A program made the position numbers and the translations under genes. The notes under the pieces are model-generated. The model saw nothing but the letters and a program-made list of their open reading frames with translations. It searched no databases and was not told the origin of the DNA. 10,485 nucleotides of DNA, taken from positions 1 through 10,485 of the forward strand of contig CAMDBK010000075.1 in NCBI GenBank assembly GCA_945889235.1, written 5' to 3'. Shown here piece after piece: positions 6,297 to 10,485 of the stretch (positions are counted from its first letter, which is position 1; each line of letters begins with the position of its first letter). Source of the DNA: Chitinophaga pinensis. Its GTDB lineage: Bacteria; Bacteroidota; Bacteroidia; SXHM01.

Positions 6297-7892
6297 GTGG
6301 AGAAAGTTTACGACTACATTGTCATAGGCTCCGGATTTGGCGGAAGTGTTTCTTCCATGCGACTTTCTGAAAAGGGCTACAGCGTTGCCGTTCTGGAGAA
6401 AGGAAAAAAATATGAAACCAAAGATTTTCCTAAAACCAACTGGGAAATAAAAAAGTATTTGTGGATTCCTTTGCTGCGATGTTTTGGTTTTCAGAAACTC
6501 ACATTCTTTCGTGAAGCTTTTATTTTAAGCGGTGTTGGTGTGGGTGGCGGAAGTTTGGTTTATGCAAACACGCTGATGCAACCCGATGATAAATTTTACG
6601 CGAATAAAGCGTGGGCGCATTTCAAAGACTGGAAAAATGTGCTTGCTCCGTTTTATGATAAAGCCCGGTTTATGCTGGGTGCAGTGCGACCTCCAAGATT
6701 TTATCCGGAAGACAATGTGTTGAAAGAAATTGCAGTTGATATGGGAAGAGAATCATCTTTTGAAGGTGTGAAGGTGGGCGTTTATTATGGCGACACAAAG
6801 AAAATGACAGACCCGTATTTCAAAGGTCTTGGCCCTGAAAGGCTTGGTTGCATTGAGTGTGCAGAGTGTATGTCGGGTTGCAGGCACCATGCAAAAAATA
6901 CGTTGGACAAAAATTATTTGTGGTTCGCACAGAAATTCGGAACAGAAGTTTTTGCAGAAACACTGGTTGAGAAAATTGAATTCATCAACGATGTTTATCA
7001 TATCTACACGGTGAGAAGTACCGCATGGGTGAAGTGGAAAAAAACAGTTTTTAAGTCAAGGGGATTAGTTTTAAGTGGCGGAGTTTTGGGAACAATGGAT
7101 TTGCTGCTGAAACAGAAATATAAATACAAAACACTTGCAAAACTTTCAGATAAGTTAGGTCATAATCTGCGCACAAATTCCGAATCACTTTGCGGAATTA
7201 GTAATGCAGACAGAAAATTAAATAATGGTGTAGCCATAACTTCAATTTTCAATCCGGATGAACACACGCACATTGAAATTACAAAGTTTGGTGAAGGCTC
7301 AAACTCCATGAAACTATTGGCAACACTGGCAACGGGAAAGGGTAGTCCGTTTGTGCGTACAGCAAAAATGATTGGAAATATTATCCAGAGTCCGTTGACT
7401 TATTTTCGTTTGCTGTTTGGAAAAAACTGGTCAACCAACACAATTATTTTGTTGGTAATGCAAACACTGGATAACTCTATGCGCATGGCGTACAGTCGCT
7501 TTGGCGGTATATACATTAAGAATGACGGACCTGAAAAAGTTCCTGCTTACATTGAAACCGGACAAGATGTGATGCATCGTTTCGCCAAAAAAGTAAACGG
7601 CACAGCCGGAAATGGTTTAATTGAAGTGATGTTTAATACTTCCACAACTGCTCATATTATGGGCGGTTGCCCGATGGGTGCTGACATAAATGAAGGAGTG
7701 GTTGACCCACAGTTCAAAGTTTTCGGTTATCCGAATATGTATGCGCTGGATGGTTCAATTATTCCCTGTAATCTTGGCGTGAACCCGGCTTTAACTATTA
7801 CAACTTTAAGTGAATATGCAATGAGTTGTATTCCTAAAAAGCAAGGAATAGAAAGGAAATCGCTGGATGAAATGTTGGTAGAAAGAAATTAA
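6297..7892 (+). CDS. GMC-family FAD oxidoreductase (cholesterol-oxidase-like) with ferredoxin-type Cys motif
   Basis: This 531-residue flavoprotein starts at GTG 6297, the codon right after the usp stop. No later start is possible without losing the FAD motif, since the next Met is residue 21. YDYIVIGSGFGGSVSSMRL (5-23) is the Rossmann dinucleotide motif. SGVGVGGGSLVYANTLMQP (78-96) is the GMC signature region. LSGGVLGTMDLL (259-270) and LDGSIIPCNLGVNPALT (484-500) are the later FAD and active-site segments, with the likely catalytic His453 in TTAHIMGGCPMG and Asn496. Cys185, Cys188, Cys191 and Cys195 form C-x2-C-x2-C-x3-C, the spacing of a [4Fe-4S] ferredoxin site, followed by RHHAKNTLDKNYLWFA. 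GMC enzymes oxidise alcohols or sterols. From memory, the cysteine segment resembles mycobacterial ChoD-type proteins. The substrate is unknown. No signal peptide is seen. The stop overlaps the convergent symporter's stop. Confidence 0.88.
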   Translation: MEKVYDYIVIGSGFGGSVSSMRLSEKGYSVAVLEKGKKYETKDFPKTNWEIKKYLWIPLLRCFGFQKLTFFREAFILSGVGVGGGSLVYANTLMQPDDKFYANKAWAHFKDWKNVLAPFYDKARFMLGAVRPPRFYPEDNVLKEIAVDMGRESSFEGVKVGVYYGDTKKMTDPYFKGLGPERLGCIECAECMSGCRHHAKNTLDKNYLWFAQKFGTEVFAETLVEKIEFINDVYHIYTVRSTAWVKWKKTVFKSRGLVLSGGVLGTMDLLLKQKYKYKTLAKLSDKLGHNLRTNSESLCGISNADRKLNNGVAITSIFNPDEHTHIEITKFGEGSNSMKLLATLATGKGSPFVRTAKMIGNIIQSPLTYFRLLFGKNWSTNTIILLVMQTLDNSMRMAYSRFGGIYIKNDGPEKVPAYIETGQDVMHRFAKKVNGTAGNGLIEVMFNTSTTAHIMGGCPMGADINEGVVDPQFKVFGYPNMYALDGSIIPCNLGVNPALTITTLSEYAMSCIPKKQGIERKSLDEMLVERN

Positions 7893-9340
7893 TTTTTTTT
7901 CCTGATAACCCACAACCCGCCAAATGTCAGCAAGCCATTTACGAGCAAAAGTTCATTGCCAAAAAGATAACCGTTGAACCATTCTTTCGAGTTGCTGTCA
8001 ACGATGTAGCAGATTACCGGTGCGAGTAAACATATAGCAGGAACCAGTTTGTCTTGCACATTTTGTTTGGTTAAAATTCCAAAGAAGAATAGACCCAGTA
8101 ATGGACCATAGGTGTAATTGGCTACTTTGAAAAGTTGGCGAATAACCGCTTCATCATTGATGGCGCGGAAAATCACAATCACTAAAAGCAGCAAAATTGA
8201 AAAGCTGATGTGAACAATTTTTCGCAACTTGGTTTTCCGTTCTTCTGTTAATTCTTCCCGTTCTTCAAAACCTAGGAAATCTATGCAGAACGAAGCGGTA
8301 AGTGCAGTAAGCGCACCATCTGCACTGGGATAGGCAGCAGAAATTAATCCGATAATAAAAAAGATTGCAGATAAATTTCCGAGGTGTTGTAATGCAATCG
8401 TAGGAAATAAATCATCGGTAGAGCGTACCGGCATTGCAATTCCTTTGGTAGTGGTGTAGATGTAAAGCAGTGCGCCAAGACAAAGAAAAATAAAATTTAC
8501 AGCTACAAGTGTGATACTGAACGTAACCATATTTTTCTGTGCTTCGCCAATATTTTTGCACGAAATATTTTTTTGCATCATCTCCTGGTCAAGCCCTGTC
8601 ATAGCAATAGCAATAAACATTCCGCCAAAAAAATGTTTTGGAAAAAATGTTTTCAGATGCCAGTCGGTCATAATAATTTTTGAGTAATCGGAATTGGAAA
8701 TGGCTGTGAACATATCGCCAACACCAAAGTTTAACTGCTGACAAATGAGAACAACGGAAAGTACAAGCGACAAAAGCATAAATGTTGTCTGTAGTGAATC
8801 TGTCCACACAATTGTTTTTACTCCGCCTTGAAAGGTATAAGCGAGAATGAGCAAAATAAAAATGCTTGTGGTTATCCAGAAGCTAATTCCCCACGCATCA
8901 AAGACAAAAATCTGTAACACATTCACCACAATGAACAGGCGGAAAGATGCGCCAATTACACGCGAAAGAATAAAAAAGAACGCGCCTGTTTTGTAAGAAT
9001 AAGTTCCAAGCCGATTTTTCAGATAAGAATAAATAGATGTGAGGTTTAATTTGTAATAAAGCGGAAGCAGAATAAAAGCAATAACAGAGTAGCCGAGTAA
9101 ATAGCCCAGCACCATCTGGAAGTAAGAAAAACCACCTTTACCAACATCACCCGGAACGCTGAGAAACGTAACGCCAGAAAGGGATGCGCCAATCATTCCG
9201 TAGGCAACCAAATACCATTTGCTGGAACGGTTTCCGATAAAAAAACTTTTATTATCAGCATTGCGGGTGGTAAAATAAGTTACTGCAAACAGCAGCAACG
9301 TGTAAATACCAACGCAGATAAGAATGAGGGATGGAGACAT
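7889..9340 (-). CDS. Sodium:solute symporter family (SSS) transporter
   Basis: This 483-residue inner-membrane protein has about 13 hydrophobic segments: roughly 4-24, 44-64, 72-95, 115-145, 152-170, 183-201, 235-255, 272-297, 320-342, 374-392, 405-425, 430-447 and 458-478. Family marks include the broken first core helix around IGASLSGVTFLSVPG (50-64), AYTFQGGVKTIVWTDSLQ (167-184) and MTGLDQEMMQKNISCKN (247-263). The segment ISAAYPSADGALTALTASF (333-351) is where the Na2 sodium site sits. Many family members have Ser-Ser or Ser-Thr there, and Pro338-Ser339 seems to take that place. Members import sugars, amino acids, carboxylates or vitamins with sodium, and the substrate cannot be read from this sequence. 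It ends convergently on the GMC gene with overlapping stops and starts divergently from recR, 56 bases away. I found no good promoter for it. Confidence 0.93.
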   Translation of the reverse strand: MSPSLILICVGIYTLLLFAVTYFTTRNADNKSFFIGNRSSKWYLVAYGMIGASLSGVTFLSVPGDVGKGGFSYFQMVLGYLLGYSVIAFILLPLYYKLNLTSIYSYLKNRLGTYSYKTGAFFFILSRVIGASFRLFIVVNVLQIFVFDAWGISFWITTSIFILLILAYTFQGGVKTIVWTDSLQTTFMLLSLVLSVVLICQQLNFGVGDMFTAISNSDYSKIIMTDWHLKTFFPKHFFGGMFIAIAMTGLDQEMMQKNISCKNIGEAQKNMVTFSITLVAVNFIFLCLGALLYIYTTTKGIAMPVRSTDDLFPTIALQHLGNLSAIFFIIGLISAAYPSADGALTALTASFCIDFLGFEEREELTEERKTKLRKIVHISFSILLLLVIVIFRAINDEAVIRQLFKVANYTYGPLLGLFFFGILTKQNVQDKLVPAICLLAPVICYIVDSNSKEWFNGYLFGNELLLVNGLLTFGGLWVIRKKN

Positions 9341-9384
9341 GGGGCGAAACTAATAAATCTGCTTTTACGCTGATGGTTTATTCT

Positions 9385-9392
9385 TATTTTTG
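9385..9392 (+). promoter_or_regulatory. Possible recR promoter -7 element implying a leaderless mRNA
   Basis: TATTTTTG at 9385-9392 matches TAnnTTTG fully, with TTTT (9363-9366) 18 bases upstream as a weak -33. It ends only 4 bases before the ATG at 9397, so transcription would start at or just inside the start codon. It may be a chance match in AT-rich sequence. Confidence 0.3.
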
Positions 9393-9396
9393 GCAA

Positions 9397-10014
9397 ATGA
9401 ATTTTTCCTCAAAACTGATTGAACAAGCCGTTGATGAGTTTGCTGCTTTGCCCGGTATTGGCAGAAAAACAGCATACCGATTTGTGCTTTATCTGTTGAA
9501 AAAAGATGAAGCAGAGGTGCAGAAATTCGGTAACACATTTATTAAACTGCGTGAACAAATAAAATATTGCGAGAACTGTCACAACATTTCTGAAACACAG
9601 TTTTGCGGCATTTGCTCTAGCCATTCGCGCGATGGTTCATTGGTTTGTGTGGTGGAAGATATACGTGATGTGATTGCAATTGAAAATACAGCTCAATTCA
9701 AAGGTCATTATCATGTATTAGGTGGAATTATTTCTCCCATGGATGGAATTGGTCCGGCAGAACTTAATGTGGAAAGCCTTGTCAGCCGGGTGAAGCGTGG
9801 AGATATAAAAGAAATTGTGATGGCGCTGAGCGCTAACATGGAAGGCGACACCACCAACTTCTATATCTTTAAAAAATTGAACGGTTTTGATGTAAAAATT
9901 TCAACTATTGCCCGTGGTGTTGCGGTTGGAAGCGAACTGGAATATACCGATGAGGTAACGCTAGGAAGAAGCATTGTGAACCGTGTGCCTTACGAAAACT
10001 CGTTGGTCAGATGA
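9397..10014 (+). CDS. recR: Recombination mediator protein RecR
   Basis: This 205-residue cytosolic protein works with RecO (and RecF) to load RecA at single-stranded gaps. I choose ATG 9397. An upstream in-frame ATG at 9331 would add 21 residues without family similarity and overlap the start of the divergent symporter. Helix-hairpin-helix region: about 6-30, with ALPGIGRKTAYRF (17-29). Zinc finger: Cys58, Cys61, Cys70 and Cys73. Toprim domain: about 81-175, with VCVVEDIRDVIAIE (83-96), VLGGIISPMDGIGP (107-120) and Glu87 as the conserved acidic residue. The C-terminus IARGVAVGSELEYTDEVTLG (171-190) is the nucleotide-binding-like end of the family. Length is normal and all motifs are present. 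A period-8 repeat array begins at its stop codon, leading into the four-helix-bundle gene. Confidence 0.97.
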   Translation: MNFSSKLIEQAVDEFAALPGIGRKTAYRFVLYLLKKDEAEVQKFGNTFIKLREQIKYCENCHNISETQFCGICSSHSRDGSLVCVVEDIRDVIAIENTAQFKGHYHVLGGIISPMDGIGPAELNVESLVSRVKRGDIKEIVMALSANMEGDTTNFYIFKKLNGFDVKISTIARGVAVGSELEYTDEVTLGRSIVNRVPYENSLVR

Positions 10015-10051
10015 TGTGCTGATGTAATGATTTACCGATATACCGATTGTA
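10012..10051. repeat. Period-8 degenerate array, left flank of the four-helix-bundle gene
   Basis: Five contiguous octamers run from the recR stop codon: TGATGTGC (10012-10019), TGATGTAA (10020-10027), then TGATTTAC (10028-10035), CGATATAC (10036-10043) and CGATTGTA (10044-10051). GAT sits at positions 2-4 of every unit. The 12-mer CGATATACCGAT (10036-10047) recurs exactly at 10419-10430 on the other side of the gene. Confidence 0.7.
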
Positions 10052-10060
10052 AAACCAATT

Positions 10061-10408
10061 ATGGAAAATGATAAAAAGAATTTGATTGTTGAATTGACAT
10101 TCAAATTTTCATTGGATATAATTGAATACACAGAAGTTCTTGAAAGTAAAAGAAAATATAATCTTGCCAATCAACTTTTCAGGAGTGGAACAAGTATAGG
10201 AGCTAATGTAAAGGAGTCTCAAAATGCAGAAAGCAAGGCTGATTGTATTCACAAAATAAAGATAGCTGCTAAAGAAGCTGAAGAAACAGAGTATTGGTTG
10301 TTGCTTTGTAAACATTCTAAGAACTATCCTGACTGTGATAATCTGTTACTTCAAATCAGAAGTATAGTTAAAGTGCTTGGTAAAATTATAGTTACTGCGA
10401 AAAAATAA
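10061..10408 (+). CDS. Four-helix-bundle protein (23S rRNA-intervening-sequence/S23 family)
   Basis: This complete 115-residue gene codes for an all-helical, charged protein without signal or membrane segments. The conserved blocks of the S23/IVP four-helix-bundle family are clear: LANQLFRSGTSIGANVKES (35-53), then KIKIAAKEAEETEYWLLL (65-82) and a last helix NLLLQIRSIVKVLGKII (94-110). Family members were first seen in insertions in Leptospira 23S rRNA genes. They are common as stand-alone genes in Bacteroidota, form multimeric bundles, and are structurally related to the Avd accessory protein of diversity-generating retroelements. No reverse transcriptase or rRNA gene lies nearby here, and its cellular role is unknown. 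It begins 46 bases after recR with no Shine-Dalgarno. No promoter was found, so read-through from recR is possible. Period-8 repeat arrays lie within 10 bases of its start and 3 bases of its end. Confidence 0.88.
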   Translation: MENDKKNLIVELTFKFSLDIIEYTEVLESKRKYNLANQLFRSGTSIGANVKESQNAESKADCIHKIKIAAKEAEETEYWLLLCKHSKNYPDCDNLLLQIRSIVKVLGKIIVTAKK

Positions 10409-10410
10409 TA

Positions 10411-10485
10411 TGATGAATCGATATACCGATGTAACAATTCAACAATGTAACGATGAAATCAAAACACCGCTATATCGGTATATCA
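10411..10485. repeat. Period-8 degenerate array with inverted end, right flank of the four-helix-bundle gene
   Basis: From 10411 the sequence runs in octamers: TGATGAAT (10411-10418), CGATATAC (10419-10426), then further units at 10427, 10435, 10443 and 10451, with AAT or GAT at positions 2-4. The final bases, read on the minus strand, give TGATATAC (10485-10478) and CGATATAG (10477-10470), the same unit inverted. GATATACCGAT (10420-10430) and its exact complement (10474-10484) form an 11-base inverted repeat with a 43-base loop. The window ends inside the array. Confidence 0.65.

Noticed and set aside
7889..7900. Intrinsic terminator at the T-run after the GMC gene
   Set aside because: The upstream pairing is only A-T and G-T with no loop and no GC stem, so it is not a convincing terminator.
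8589..8807. Small open frame inside the symporter gene on the same strand in another frame
   Set aside because: It lies wholly within a well-supported membrane transporter gene and has no recognisable motif. It is a shadow frame.
9331..9396. 21-residue N-terminal extension of RecR from ATG 9331
   Set aside because: It has no similarity to RecR, overlaps the start of the divergent symporter, and RecR is of normal length from 9397.
10061..10408. Diversity-generating retroelement accessory gene (avd)
   Set aside because: The protein is in the related four-helix-bundle family, but no reverse transcriptase or template/variable repeat pair is visible. RecR shows no variable repeat.
10036..10430. 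CRISPR-like direct repeats around the four-helix-bundle gene
   Set aside because: Only two exact 12-base copies, separated by a gene. They belong to contiguous period-8 arrays with no spacers.

Overview
The window looks like chromosomal DNA of a low-GC environmental member of the Bacteroidota. Several things point this way. Shine-Dalgarno sequences are nearly absent. Two or three promoters match the TTTG / TAnnTTTG pattern of this phylum rather than TTGACA/TATAAT. Signal peptides end in FAQ or FSQ. A guaB gene is followed by a cluster of SurA/PpiD-type periplasmic isomerases. No species can be named from the sequence.

Layout, left to right. Positions 1-5232 are all on the minus strand. Transcription runs guaB (IMP dehydrogenase), then a two-parvulin-domain isomerase, then a lipoprotein related to SurA/PpiD but apparently without a working isomerase site, then a surA-like gene that runs off the left edge. 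The last three are tightly packed and probably form an outer-membrane-protein chaperone operon. Positions 5233-5459 are a divergent promoter region holding recognisable promoters for guaB and for a universal stress gene, with a helically phased TTAA series between them. On the plus strand a tandem-Usp protein is followed with no gap by a cholesterol-oxidase-like GMC flavoprotein that carries a ferredoxin-type cysteine cluster. A sodium:solute symporter on the minus strand ends convergently, sharing stop-codon bases with the GMC gene. It is divergent from recR (plus). After recR comes a small four-helix-bundle (23S-IVP/S23-like) gene.

The least ordinary thing here is a set of short, degenerate tandem arrays with a period of 7 or 8 bases at gene edges. 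Period-8 arrays (consensus close to YGATRTAM) lie immediately before and after the four-helix-bundle gene, and the right flank ends in an inverted copy. Period-7 arrays lie over the translation start of the lipoprotein (two arrays, head to head) and inside the signal-peptide codons of surA. A weaker one lies in the guaB-isomerase spacer. Because 7 and 8 are coprime to 3, a perfect array reads the same cyclic peptide in all three frames, so stop-free units can be absorbed into genes. In surA this seems to have produced the hydrophobic core of the signal peptide. Whether the four-helix-bundle protein has any role in making or spreading such arrays is speculation.

No rRNA, tRNA, CRISPR array, transposase or phage gene was seen. 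No stretch longer than 300 bases lacks a gene.
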